Assembly: GCA_964578485.1 (NCBI GenBank) | Contig: CAZODA010000017.1 | Coordinates: 1-61,270 of the forward strand | Source: CAZODA01 sp964578485 | GTDB taxonomy: Bacteria > Bacteroidota > Bacteroidia > Bacteroidales > Marinilabiliaceae | DNA: 61,270 nucleotides | Direction: 5' to 3' | Translations under genes and position numbers: made by a program | Shown here: piece after piece, positions 1 to 8,882 of the stretch | Layout: each line of letters starts with the position of its first letter | Position numbering within the stretch: position 1 is the first letter of the stretch | The notes under the pieces: model-generated | Told to the model about the DNA's origin: nothing | Database searches by the model: none | The model's input: only the letters and a program-made list of their open reading frames with translations

Positions 1-60
1 AATGAAGAAATGAAAAATGAAGAAATGAAAAATGAAGAAATGAAAAATGAAGAAATGAAA
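1..60. repeat. Tandem repeat, four copies of a 15-bp unit
   Basis: Four exact copies of AATGAAGAAATGAAA run from the window edge, so the array may extend further left. The unit itself contains an imperfect internal repeat of ATGAA(G/A)AA. No function can be assigned. Confidence 0.9.
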
Positions 61-76
61 AAATATTACCAACCAA

Positions 77-126
77 CCCAAAACTCGAAACCCAAAACTC
101 GAAACCCAAAACTCGAAACCCAAAAC
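77..126. repeat. Tandem repeat, 3.5 copies of a 14-bp unit
   Basis: Three exact copies and a partial fourth of CCCAAAACTCGAAA. A related word recurs near 597-620, so the unit has spread locally. Confidence 0.9.
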
Positions 127-203
127 ATCAGAATGAAGAAATTAGCAAATTAGTGGATTAGCAGATTAGTAGGATGAAAGCCCACAGGCTTATGCAAATA
201 ACT

Positions 204-223
204 CCTCCCCTGCAAAGGGGAGG
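204..223. repeat. Perfect hairpin with a GCAA tetraloop
   Basis: CCTCCCCT (204-211) pairs fully with AGGGGAGG (216-223) around the GNRA-type loop GCAA. A second hairpin of similar stem sequence lies at 437-457, which suggests copies of one small palindromic intergenic element. No T-run follows, so it does not look like a terminator. Confidence 0.75.
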
Positions 224-436
224 TGCTCGAAGAGCGGGTGGTTGAGCGCAGCGAAATCCCGACTAGCGCCGGTAGGCGAAAGGCGGGAGGTAAACCTTCA
301 TAGGCAGAAGAAATCAACCAGCTGAAGGCTGTGGAAATCAATTAGATATGGAAGCATTCTGAAAGTTTGTTGCAAGAGATAGGAAATAATTTTGAGTGGA
401 GTAATAAGTCTGTTAAACCCCTCAGTCCTTCGGACA

Positions 437-457
437 GCTCCCCTTCAAAAGGGGAGC
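437..457. repeat. Perfect 9-bp hairpin, related to the one at 204-223
   Basis: GCTCCCCTT (437-445) pairs with AAGGGGAGC (449-457) around CAA. The core CTCCCCT/AGGGGAG is shared with the hairpin at 204-223. It is probably a member of the same palindromic repeat family. Confidence 0.75.
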
Positions 458-657
458 AGTTAGTGGGTGTAAACAAAGGCTTTCAGCCTATAAATTTGTG
501 TTAATCTGCGTGAATTCGTTGACCCATTTATTCGTGCGTTTCGGCTTCGCTCTCCCGTTTCCCGCTTACGCGGTCACGGGATTTCGCTTCGCTCAAAAAC
601 CCAAAACTCCAAACTCCAAACGGACACGACATGTCCCTACTATAATTTTTACTGTTT

Positions 658-780
658 ACTGATGACTGATGACTGATCATCGTTCATCGTTAATTGTTAA
701 TTGTTAATTGTTCATTGATCATTGATAACTGATGACTGATGACTGATGACTGATGACTGATGACTGATAATTGATGACTG
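658..780. repeat. Heptad repeat tract (TGATGAC and TTAATTG units)
   Basis: Two different 7-bp units share one tract. ACTGATG copies run 658-677, GTTAATT is repeated from 689 to 712, and five or more TGATGAC copies run from about 724 to 780 with occasional variants. The tract ends about 35 bp before the promoter box of the gene at 852. All subunits keep a 7-bp period, which points to slippage from one ancestor. Confidence 0.85.
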
Positions 781-814
781 TCATTTCTCTGTTTCAAAAT
801 CTATTAATTCTTTA

Positions 815-822
815 TAACTTTG
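815..822 (+). promoter_or_regulatory. Bacteroidota -7 box upstream of the arabinofuranosidase gene
   Basis: TAACTTTG matches the TAnnTTTG consensus exactly. A GTTTC around 791-795 lies near the expected -33 position but is not a good TTTG match. Transcription would start about 25 bases before the ATG at 852. Confidence 0.55.
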
Positions 823-851
823 GGAATAAATTAATTTTAAAATAAGCAATA

Positions 852-3242
852 ATGCATCGACCATTTTATTTTATTTCCTTATTTCTTGCAGGAATTCTTT
901 TTTTCATTAATTCTTGCTCTTCTTCAGATGTTGAAACTGAAGGACTTCAGCCCTTTCATCTTTCCTCTGTACGACTATTGGAAAGTCCTTTTTCTAAGGC
1001 AGCTGAATTAAATGAAGCCTATGTAATGGCTCATGATTTAGATCGATTGTTAGCTCCCTTTCTTATTGATGCCGGTTTTGAGCCCAAGGCCCCGAGATAC
1101 GGGAATTGGGAGAGCATGGGTTTGGACGGTCACACCGGAGGACATTTCCTTTCAGCTTTATCTTTAATGGTTGCATCGGAGGGAAGTGAAGAGGCAGGCC
1201 ACCGTCTTGATTATATGCTGAGTGAACTTGCACGTTGTCAAGAAGCCCATGGTAACGGATATGTAGGAGGTATTCCCGGTGGCAGCAAAATGTGGGAAGA
1301 TATTGCTGCCGGCAGAATCCATGCCGCTAACTTTTCTTTAAATGGCAAGTGGGTTCCTTTATATAACATTCACAAATTGTTTGCAGGTTTACGTGATGCG
1401 TGGCTTTATGCCGGACGTGAGCAAGCTCTTGAAATGTTGATTGATTTGTCGGATTGGTGTTATCAGTTAGTGAGTAATCTGAGTGATGAACAAATGCAAA
1501 ATATGTTGGTTTCGGAGCATGGCGGAATGAATGAAGTATTGGCCGATCTATACGCTATTAATGGTGATGAAAGATATTTGGAACTAGCACGTCGTTTTTC
1601 ACATAATTTAGTATTGGAACCCTTATTAAGGCATGAGGATAAACTCACAGGCATGCATGCCAATACTCAAATACCCAAGGTTATTGGTTTTATGAGGATA
1701 GCTGAGTTAACCGGAGATAAAGATTGGGAGTCTGCTTCTGATTTCTTTTGGGAAACAGTTGTAAACCATCGCACTGTTGCAATTGGAGGAAATTCAACTC
1801 ATGAGCATTTTCATCCGGTAGATGATTTCTCTTCGATGGTTGAAACGAGGGAAGGACCTGAAACCTGTAACACTCATAATATGCTGAAGCTTTCTAAACA
1901 GCTTTATTTTGCTAAAGGTGGTGATTTGAAGTATATTGATTATTACGAGCGTTCTTTATATAATCACATTTTAACTACCATCCATCCGCAACATGGTGGT
2001 TTGGTTTATTTTACCTCTCTGCGACCGGGACATTACCGTGTATATTCAAATCCTGAACATACTTTTTGGTGTTGTGTTGGCTCGGGTATAGAAAATCATT
2101 CGAAATATGGTGAGTTAATCTATACTCATAATGATGATGATTTATTCGTTAATCTTTTTATTCCATCGGTATTAAATTGGGAAGAAAAAGGGCTGGGGCT
2201 TATTCAAAACACCTCCTTTCCCGAATCTGAAGAAACTACACTAACCATTAAAACAAATGCTCCAATTCGTTCTTCAATTAATATCAGACATCCCGAATGG
2301 GTTAAAACGGGTTCTTTAGAACTTTATATAAATGGTAAGAAAAAAAGAGTTAAAAGTAAAGCCGGAGAATATGTGAGTTTAAAGAAAAAATGGAAGGACG
2401 GTGATCAGATTCGTATTGTTTTACCTATGTATATTTATGGTGAAGAATTGCCCGATCATTCTCCTTTTATGGCTTTGTTATATGGCCCTGTGGTACTTTC
2501 TGCTGTCACTGATACCGATGATCTGATAGGCTTGGTTGCTGATGATAGTCGCATGGGACACGTAGCCCATGGCCCTTTGCGTTCGCGTGAAGAGGCTCCG
2601 GTGTTGATTATTGATGATGAAACTTGGCCTGAAAAAGTTAAGCCGATGGAGGGAAAGCCATTGACATTTTCTGCTAATGAGCTGATTTTCCCTTCCGACA
2701 AAAGTGATATGGAGCTAATTCCTTTTTACAAATTGCATGATGCCCGTTATATAGTATATTGGCAAATTAGTAATAGCGATGAGGCAAATTCTGCGCGTGA
2801 AGAATTGTTAGAAAAAGAAAAGCTTTTACTTGAACTTGAAGAGCAGACTATCGATCACTTACAAACCGGTCAACAACAACCCGAATCGGAACATAATTTT
2901 AAGGGAGAAAATACTGAAACAGGAATTCACCAAAATCGTCATTGGCGACATGCGCATGCTTGGTTCTCCTATGATTTGAATAATCCGGAAAATGAAGCTA
3001 AAGCCCTTAGAATAACTTATTATGGACTTGATAAGGATAGGAGCTTTGATATTTTAGTTAATAACATACTTTTAGAAACTGTGCATCTTGATGGCTCAGT
3101 AGGAGATAAGTTTTTTGATGTTGATTATGAACTTCCGGCAGAACTTACAGAAGGAAATCAAAACTCTGTAATTAATGTTACTTTCAAAGCCCATGAGGGC
3201 TCTATTGCAGGAGGAGTATTTTATGTCAGATTAATGCGATAG
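852..3242 (+). CDS. GH127/GH146-family beta-L-arabinofuranosidase lipoprotein
   Basis: Predicted to remove beta-L-arabinofuranose from plant glycans at the cell envelope. The 796-residue protein starts with a lipoprotein signal; lipobox FINSC puts the lipidated Cys at residue 22. The (alpha/alpha)6 DUF1680 core covers about 33-530. The family's zinc-thiolate site is visible: Glu318 in the THEH segment, Cys339 in PETCN and the pair Cys407-Cys408 in FWCCVG. In characterised GH127 the first Cys of that pair is the nucleophile and the Glu the acid. The C-terminal beta domain (about 690-796) resembles the accessory domain of GH146 enzymes, so GH146 is the more likely family. No SusCD partner is adjacent. 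It faces the DUF4861 gene and has its own promoter box. Confidence 0.88.
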   Translation: MHRPFYFISLFLAGILFFINSCSSSDVETEGLQPFHLSSVRLLESPFSKAAELNEAYVMAHDLDRLLAPFLIDAGFEPKAPRYGNWESMGLDGHTGGHFLSALSLMVASEGSEEAGHRLDYMLSELARCQEAHGNGYVGGIPGGSKMWEDIAAGRIHAANFSLNGKWVPLYNIHKLFAGLRDAWLYAGREQALEMLIDLSDWCYQLVSNLSDEQMQNMLVSEHGGMNEVLADLYAINGDERYLELARRFSHNLVLEPLLRHEDKLTGMHANTQIPKVIGFMRIAELTGDKDWESASDFFWETVVNHRTVAIGGNSTHEHFHPVDDFSSMVETREGPETCNTHNMLKLSKQLYFAKGGDLKYIDYYERSLYNHILTTIHPQHGGLVYFTSLRPGHYRVYSNPEHTFWCCVGSGIENHSKYGELIYTHNDDDLFVNLFIPSVLNWEEKGLGLIQNTSFPESEETTLTIKTNAPIRSSINIRHPEWVKTGSLELYINGKKKRVKSKAGEYVSLKKKWKDGDQIRIVLPMYIYGEELPDHSPFMALLYGPVVLSAVTDTDDLIGLVADDSRMGHVAHGPLRSREEAPVLIIDDETWPEKVKPMEGKPLTFSANELIFPSDKSDMELIPFYKLHDARYIVYWQISNSDEANSAREELLEKEKLLLELEEQTIDHLQTGQQQPESEHNFKGENTETGIHQNRHWRHAHAWFSYDLNNPENEAKALRITYYGLDKDRSFDILVNNILLETVHLDGSVGDKFFDVDYELPAELTEGNQNSVINVTFKAHEGSIAGGVFYVRLMR

Positions 3243-3257
3243 ATTTTTATTTCTTTC

Positions 3258-3292
3258 TGACGACCATGTAGGGGGCTCCTACATGGTCGTTA
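3258..3292. terminator. Hairpin between convergent genes, likely bidirectional terminator
   Basis: A 13-bp perfect stem (3260-3272 with 3278-3290, loop GGGCT) extends by one G-T and one T-A pair to 3258-3292. It sits between the stops of the converging genes at 3242 and 3324. Neither side has a strong T-run, so it may also act as an end-protecting 3' hairpin. Confidence 0.6.
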
Positions 3293-3323
3293 GAAATTGA
3301 TGTTAATTAATCCCGAAAGGGGG

Positions 3324-4601
3324 CTACAATCTTGTTTGTTTTATATCTACTTCTATAGGGTTTTCTAATTGATTGAGGCTAGCTTCAAGAAAGTCCTTAA
3401 ATTCTTCCATAGTTCTTACTCCGTCGGGCTCTTGTTCCCATGCACCCGTAAAATAATATTCCACCTCTTGAAGTTCTTTTTCAAAAACAACAATATGGCT
3501 TAGTCCATCTTTTGTTATTCTACCATTTTGATTGGCAGGATATATAATTGCAAGTCCCATATTATCATCGGCAAGACTTTGTTTTCCCCATGTGGCAATC
3601 GCTTTCCATTCTTCGTTTGGACTTGTCAATTCAAATAATTCAATATTTTCATAAATAATAAAGCCGGTACAGACATTGTTTTGTGGTTCTTCAAAAGTCA
3701 GAAATTCACGCGTCAATCTGCTGTTGGCATCAATAGTTTTTAATGATAGGAAATTGGCTTTAGTAGCTCCGGTTTCCCATCCATAATACCAGGTTTTTAC
3801 CTGAGAGCGTATCAAACCATCAGCTTCAATCTTACACATAACACTATCGCTTGTTTCAACGCGCACTGCTTTTTCGCCATCAAACCAAGCAATAGAGCCT
3901 ATTCCTAAGGAAGCTGCTACCTTTAGAACATCCATACCCCATTCTTGCATTTCATGATAAGTCTCAAAGCCATCTACTCCAACATCCTGTAAGACCATGT
4001 CTGTTGTCTTTTTACCATATATATCATTTGCATTACGCCAGTCGAGATACATCCTATACCCAACCCTGTCAGATTCCCATCCGGGGCCTTCATATTTTAT
4101 GAAATAAGTATGATCGGTAAATCCTTCAGGTACTCTGAGGGAATCGAATCTAAAAAAGTTTCCTCCTCCGTGGTAACGGCCATTACGCCATGTACCGGTT
4201 GTTCGGTGCCACAGTTCGGCTTGAGTTTTTTTTGTAAATTCGGGATATAAATCTTCCGGAGTAGCGTATATATCTACTTTAATAGTTTTTTCAGCAGGAA
4301 CAGATGCTTCAAAAATCACAACATTTAATTGATAATTACCGGTATTATCCGATAATTCTACGGGTACTAATTTCCCATTTGAAAATGCCAGAAGGTTTCC
4401 TGAATATTGGCTGAGTTTTAATATCTCAGAATTATCCAAAGCAACTTCATGAACTCCGTTAATTTTTGTTTTTCCCGGATTGTGGATTTCAAGTGAAATA
4501 AGCAGATCACTTTTCCTCAGAACTCTATTTGTTGTATTTGATGTTGTACAAGCAATAGATAAAAGAAAAATTGAAACAAATAATAAAATATAATTTTTCA
4601 T
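3324..4601 (-). CDS. DUF4861 family lipoprotein
   Basis: A 425-residue exported lipoprotein; the signal MKNYILLFVSIFLLSIAC ends in a lipobox Cys at residue 18. The body matches what I recall of DUF4861: a beta-rich protein with the conserved block around YEGPGWESDRVGYRMYLDWR (about 169-188) and later aromatic-rich strands. DUF4861 proteins are commonly found in Bacteroidota loci for pectin or other uronate glycans, but I know no firm activity for this one. It is convergent with the arabinofuranosidase and divergent from the transglycosylase. A possible promoter box lies at 4666-4673. Substrate and reaction are unknown. Confidence 0.7.
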   Translation of the reverse strand: MKNYILLFVSIFLLSIACTTSNTTNRVLRKSDLLISLEIHNPGKTKINGVHEVALDNSEILKLSQYSGNLLAFSNGKLVPVELSDNTGNYQLNVVIFEASVPAEKTIKVDIYATPEDLYPEFTKKTQAELWHRTTGTWRNGRYHGGGNFFRFDSLRVPEGFTDHTYFIKYEGPGWESDRVGYRMYLDWRNANDIYGKKTTDMVLQDVGVDGFETYHEMQEWGMDVLKVAASLGIGSIAWFDGEKAVRVETSDSVMCKIEADGLIRSQVKTWYYGWETGATKANFLSLKTIDANSRLTREFLTFEEPQNNVCTGFIIYENIELFELTSPNEEWKAIATWGKQSLADDNMGLAIIYPANQNGRITKDGLSHIVVFEKELQEVEYYFTGAWEQEPDGVRTMEEFKDFLEASLNQLENPIEVDIKQTRL

Positions 4602-4665
4602 AATGTTGAATTAATAAATAGTTTTTAAAAGGAAATGTTAAGCTTGAGATAGGGAAGAAAACAAA

Positions 4666-4673
4666 CAAATTTA
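4666..4673 (-). promoter_or_regulatory. Candidate -7 box for the DUF4861 gene
   Basis: On the minus strand this reads TAAATTTG, an exact TAnnTTTG match 65 bases before the ATG at 4601. No clear -33 TTTG is seen at the right distance. The rest of the 295-bp divergent gap (4602-4896) shows nothing else I can name. Confidence 0.4.
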
Positions 4674-4896
4674 ATTAAAATTTAATTGTTTGTTATGTTT
4701 TGTACCATACTTTCTGAAATGAGTGTTTTTGTTTGTTTATATTTCAATAGTTTCTTTTCAATTGCTTTCGTAACTTAGCGCTTTCATAAAACGTAAACAA
4801 TTGCATGAAACACCTGTTTGATAAATATTGATCAGGATTGTTTGTTTTTTGGTGAGTTTATGGATTTTTTGTATTAGCTGATTTGGAGTTTTTTGT

Positions 4897-5862
4897 ATGA
4901 GTAAAAAAAATGTGTTTCCTGCCTTAAAAGTTTTATCCGGAATTACTATGATCATTGTTCTCACAATGGTCTTTCAATTGTTTATTCAATCGACTTCCCC
5001 TGTTTTAAAAAATGCGGGGGAGTATTTTGAAGAGGATCTTTTTAGGAAAAATTACAGCATTCATGCATTGGCTGTTCCTGATTCTCTTTTTTTTGCCGGA
5101 GAATTTGTTCCTCTTGAAAGGACATATGTTCGTGAAAGTTTCGATAGGGAATTGTTGGTTAACACCTATTGGCAAAGTCAGACCTTATTATTGATAAAAA
5201 GGGCAAATCGCTACTTTCCGGTTATTGAAACAATTTTAAAAGAAGAAAATATTCCCGATGATTTTAAATATCTTGCGCTGATAGAGAGTGGATTTATGGA
5301 AAGAGCGGTTTCACCTTCAGGAGCTGTTGGTATTTGGCAATTTTTGGCAGGAACAGCAAAAGATTACGGACTTGAGGTTAGTCGTGAGGTTGATGAACGT
5401 TACCATCTTGAGAAAAGTACTGTTGCTGCAGCGGAATATTTAAAAAAGTCATATCAAAAATATGGATCATGGACCCTTGCCGCAGCTGCTTATAATGCGG
5501 GTAATCGTGGAATCGATCGACAAATAAATTTGCAAAAGGTTGATAATTATTATGATTTATTGTTGGCTGAAGAAACAGGCCGTTATGTATTTAGAATACT
5601 TGCCGTTAAAGAAATCCTTTCAGATCCTGCGAAATATGGATTTCATTTTTCCAAAGAGGATTTGTATTATCCAATTTCTACATACGAAATAGATCTTAGC
5701 AAGTCGGTTGAAGATTTTGCTGATTTTGCTTTGGAGCACGGTACCACTTATAAAGAATTGAAAGATTTAAATCCTTGGCTTAGGAGTACATCTCTAAGCA
5801 ATCCCTCCGGAAAGTTATATACATTAAAACTTCCTCAACCGGGAGCATTTAATTTAAATTAA
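4897..5862 (+). CDS. Membrane-anchored lytic transglycosylase (GH23, MltD-like)
   Basis: Predicted to cleave peptidoglycan between MurNAc and GlcNAc with formation of 1,6-anhydro ends, acting in the periplasm. Residues about 12-31 form one hydrophobic anchor. The SLT domain covers about 100-215: the catalytic Glu130 is in ALIESGF, followed by SPSGAVGIWQF (139-149) and the AYNAGNRG motif (198-205). The C-terminal about 60 residues (SVEDFADFALEHGTTYKELKDLNP region) look like a degenerate LysM-type module. At 321 residues it is short compared with full MltD carrying several LysM repeats. It is followed by uvrA about 100 bp downstream, which has its own promoter box, so it is probably monocistronic. 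Confidence 0.88.
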   Translation: MSKKNVFPALKVLSGITMIIVLTMVFQLFIQSTSPVLKNAGEYFEEDLFRKNYSIHALAVPDSLFFAGEFVPLERTYVRESFDRELLVNTYWQSQTLLLIKRANRYFPVIETILKEENIPDDFKYLALIESGFMERAVSPSGAVGIWQFLAGTAKDYGLEVSREVDERYHLEKSTVAAAEYLKKSYQKYGSWTLAAAAYNAGNRGIDRQINLQKVDNYYDLLLAEETGRYVFRILAVKEILSDPAKYGFHFSKEDLYYPISTYEIDLSKSVEDFADFALEHGTTYKELKDLNPWLRSTSLSNPSGKLYTLKLPQPGAFNLN

Positions 5863-5926
5863 AAAAGTCACATTTTTATTTTTTATCCCTTTATTTAAAA
5901 AGATAAAATCTCTCATATTCTTTTGT

Positions 5927-5934
5927 TATCTTTG
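5927..5934 (+). promoter_or_regulatory. -7 box upstream of uvrA
   Basis: TATCTTTG is an exact TAnnTTTG match 30 bases before the ATG at 5964. The -33 region is A/T-rich without a clear TTTG. No LexA-like palindrome was recognised around it. Confidence 0.5.
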
Positions 5935-5963
5935 CAGGTTATATTTTCAGGAGAGCCTATATT

Positions 5964-8834
5964 ATGCAAGGGGAAGAGTTAGTTGATAACAATGAGTATT
6001 TGAAAGGAAGTTCACAAATTGAGATATTAGGTGCCAGGGTACACAATTTAAAAAATTTAGATGTATCAATTCCACGTAATCAATTGGTTGTAATAACCGG
6101 TTTGAGTGGTAGCGGTAAAACATCTCTGGCTTTTGATACCATTTATGCTGAAGGACAGCGCAGGTATATTGAAACATTTTCTGCATATGCGCGTCAGTTT
6201 CTTGGTGGAATGGAACGTCCTGATGTGGACAAAATTTCCGGTCTTAGTCCTGTTATTTCTATCGAGCAAAAAACTTCAGGTAAAAATCCTCGTTCTACAG
6301 TTGGTACTATTACAGAAATATATGATTTTTTAAGATTGTTATTTGCACGTGCCGGGGAAGCCTATTCATATGTAACGGGTGAGAAAATGGTAAGATATTC
6401 TGATAGCCGAATTATTGATTTGATTTTTTCGCGTTATCAGGGTAAAGGGGTTTATATTTTATCTCCTATGATAAGGGGGCGTAAAGGGCATTATAAAGAA
6501 TTATTTGAGCAAATCAGGAAAAAAGGATATTTACATGTAAGAGTTGATGGCGAAATTCGTGAAATCCTTCATGGTATGAAGTTGGAGCGTTATAAGAATC
6601 ATTTCATTGAAGTAGTTGTTGACAAGTTAGTTATAGATAAAAAAGATCGTAAGCGTATCGAGGAATCTGTAAAGCTTGCCATGAAGCAGGGCAAAAATAC
6701 TATTATGGTAATGGAAAAAGATGATTCTCAACCTGCATATTACAGTCGTTTATTGATGTGCCCAACTTCCGGAATATCATACAATGAGCCTGCACCACAT
6801 TCTTTTTCATTTAATTCTCCCAAAGGGGCCTGTCCCAAATGCAAAGGTCTTGGTACTGTTGAAGAGGCAGATATGGAGAAGATCATCCCTGATCCAAAGT
6901 TAAGTATTCATCGAGGCGGTATAGCTCCTTTAGGGCGCTATCGGAATTCGCTTATATTTTGGCAGATGGAAGCTTTGGCGGAAAAACATGGTTTCACTCT
7001 AAGAACAGCTATAGAAAACATACCTGAGGATGGGCTTGAGGCGATTTTACATGGATCGAATGAACCTTTAACCTTAAAAAACACTCCTTTAGGAATGACC
7101 TCAAATTATTTTTTAAATTTCAATGGTGTTATAAACTATATTTGGGAACATCAAAATGGTGAGAATTCATCGAAGGCTCGAAGGTGGGCCAATCAGTATA
7201 TTACTCATAGGCTTTGTCCCGAGTGTAAAGGTTTACGTTTAAATAAGGAAGCACTTCATTTTAAAATTGATGGTAAAAATATAGCAGATCTATCAGAAAT
7301 GGATCTTGTAGTTCTAAGGTCTTGGTTTGATAATCTCGAGGACAGATTATCTGAAAGGCAGAAGACTATTGCATCTGAAATTTTGAAAGAAATAAGATCG
7401 CGTTTAGATTTTATGATAGCTGTTGGCTTGGATTATCTTGCTTTAAATAGAGGGGCCATTACTTTATCAGGAGGTGAGAGTCAGAGGATACGTCTTGCTA
7501 CTCAAATAGGCTCACAACTTGTAAATGTTTTATATATCCTTGATGAGCCTTCAATTGGTTTACATCAGCGTGATAATCACAGGCTCACCGAATCCTTGAA
7601 GAAACTCCGAGATGGTGGGAATTCTGTATTGGTGGTTGAACATGACCGTGATATGATGCTTTCAGCTGATTACATTATTGATATGGGACCCGGTGCCGGC
7701 CGTTTTGGTGGTGAAGTTGTAAGTCAGGGCAGCCCCTTTCAGATAATGAATTCAGAGTCCTTAACAGCAGATTATTTAAATGGACGCAAGCGTATAGTAA
7801 TGCCTGAGACGCGTAGGCTGGGTTCTGGCAATTCTCTTGTTTTGAAAGGAGCTTCCGGTAATAATTTGAAAAATATGAATGTTGAATTTCCTCTTGGCAC
7901 CTTCATCTGTGTTACCGGGGTTTCGGGAAGTGGAAAATCGACCTTAGTCAATGAAACTTTATATCCTATTTTAAACCAACATATTTACAAAGGTGTTAAA
8001 GAGCCTTTATCTTATCGCAAAATTTTGGGATTAGAGTATGTTGATAAGGTAGTTGAAGTTGATCAATCTCCCTTGGGGAGGACACCTCGTTCAAATCCGG
8101 CTACTTATACAAAAATGTTTGATGAAATTAGAAAGCTATATTCTGATTTACCTGAGGCAAAAATAAGGGCTTATAAACCCGGTAGATTTTCCTTTAATGT
8201 GGCAGGAGGGCGTTGTGAAACATGTAAGGGTGCCGGTCATCAAGTTATAGAGATGAATTTTCTACCTGATGTTATGGTTAAATGTCCCGATTGTGGTGGT
8301 AAAAGATATAACCGAGAAACTCTTGAAGTAAGATTTAAAGGAAAATCAATAAGTGATGTATTGGATATGACAATTAACCAGGCATCAGATTTTTTTAAAA
8401 ACATCCCATCCATACATAATAAGACTAATATGCTAAAGAAGGTCGGTCTTGGATATATAAAATTGGGTCAATCCAGCACCACTCTTTCAGGTGGAGAGTC
8501 TCAAAGGGTGAAATTATCTTCTGAACTGGCAAAAAAAGATACAGGAAAAACTATTTATATTCTTGATGAACCAACAACAGGTCTTCATTTTGAAGATATA
8601 CGTATGCTACTTGATGTTTTAAATCGCTTTGTAAATCGTGGCAATACTGTGATAGTAATTGAACATAACTTAGATGTAATAAAAAGTGCCGATTATATTA
8701 TTGATATAGGGCCTGAGGGTGGCAGTAAAGGTGGAAAATTGTTATGTTGCGGTACTCCTGAAAAAATTGCCAAAAACAAAAAAAGCTATACGGGCCAGTT
8801 TTTGCTAAAAGAACCTGAATTCTTATCACGATAA
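5964..8834 (+). CDS. uvrA: UvrABC excinuclease subunit A
   Basis: DNA damage-recognition ATPase of nucleotide excision repair; it loads UvrB at lesions. The 956-residue length is normal. Two ABC modules are visible: Walker A GLSGSGKTS at 46-54 and GVSGSGKST at 652-660, each with an LSGGESQR signature and an ILDEP Walker B. The second zinc module (CETCKGAG ... CPDCGGKR, about residues 750-780) is complete. The first is not: the usual CPxC pair reads C266-P-T-S269, while C290 and C293 remain, so one zinc ligand is Ser. This may be a lineage trait. Many Bacteroidota carry two UvrA paralogs; which one this is cannot be told here. It is convergent with the GH92 gene, 48 bp away. Confidence 0.95.
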   Translation: MQGEELVDNNEYLKGSSQIEILGARVHNLKNLDVSIPRNQLVVITGLSGSGKTSLAFDTIYAEGQRRYIETFSAYARQFLGGMERPDVDKISGLSPVISIEQKTSGKNPRSTVGTITEIYDFLRLLFARAGEAYSYVTGEKMVRYSDSRIIDLIFSRYQGKGVYILSPMIRGRKGHYKELFEQIRKKGYLHVRVDGEIREILHGMKLERYKNHFIEVVVDKLVIDKKDRKRIEESVKLAMKQGKNTIMVMEKDDSQPAYYSRLLMCPTSGISYNEPAPHSFSFNSPKGACPKCKGLGTVEEADMEKIIPDPKLSIHRGGIAPLGRYRNSLIFWQMEALAEKHGFTLRTAIENIPEDGLEAILHGSNEPLTLKNTPLGMTSNYFLNFNGVINYIWEHQNGENSSKARRWANQYITHRLCPECKGLRLNKEALHFKIDGKNIADLSEMDLVVLRSWFDNLEDRLSERQKTIASEILKEIRSRLDFMIAVGLDYLALNRGAITLSGGESQRIRLATQIGSQLVNVLYILDEPSIGLHQRDNHRLTESLKKLRDGGNSVLVVEHDRDMMLSADYIIDMGPGAGRFGGEVVSQGSPFQIMNSESLTADYLNGRKRIVMPETRRLGSGNSLVLKGASGNNLKNMNVEFPLGTFICVTGVSGSGKSTLVNETLYPILNQHIYKGVKEPLSYRKILGLEYVDKVVEVDQSPLGRTPRSNPATYTKMFDEIRKLYSDLPEAKIRAYKPGRFSFNVAGGRCETCKGAGHQVIEMNFLPDVMVKCPDCGGKRYNRETLEVRFKGKSISDVLDMTINQASDFFKNIPSIHNKTNMLKKVGLGYIKLGQSSTTLSGGESQRVKLSSELAKKDTGKTIYILDEPTTGLHFEDIRMLLDVLNRFVNRGNTVIVIEHNLDVIKSADYIIDIGPEGGSKGGKLLCCGTPEKIAKNKKSYTGQFLLKEPEFLSR

Positions 8835-8882
8835 ATTTATTGCGTTATAATTATTATACTGAGAGTTGTGTTTTTCGACTCG

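Larger units (their letters stand above)
1..851. other. Non-coding repeat-rich region left of the first gene
   Basis: No convincing gene is present in these 851 bases. Short open frames here lack a start context, a domain or typical composition. The stretch holds two tandem repeats near the left edge, two perfect G+C-rich hairpins, a run of words such as CCAAAACTC that recurs at 77-126 and 597-620, and a long tract of 7-bp repeats at 658-780. Base composition shifts several times and is locally richer in G+C than the coding DNA. It looks like an intergenic repeat sink. The only functional site I can support is the promoter box just before the gene at 852. Confidence 0.7.

Noticed and set aside
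1..126. Left-edge tandem repeats as a CRISPR array
   Set aside because: The units are 14-15 bp, directly abutting, with no unique spacers and no cas gene in the window.
150..341. Minus-strand frame of 63 codons in the left intergenic region
   Set aside because: It runs through the hairpin and repeat words, has no domain and no start context.
852..4601. Arabinofuranosidase and DUF4861 genes as part of the inositol-glycan locus
   Set aside because: Plant GIPC can carry arabinose, which is tempting, but a transglycosylase and uvrA lie between, and the pair is convergent and separately promoted.
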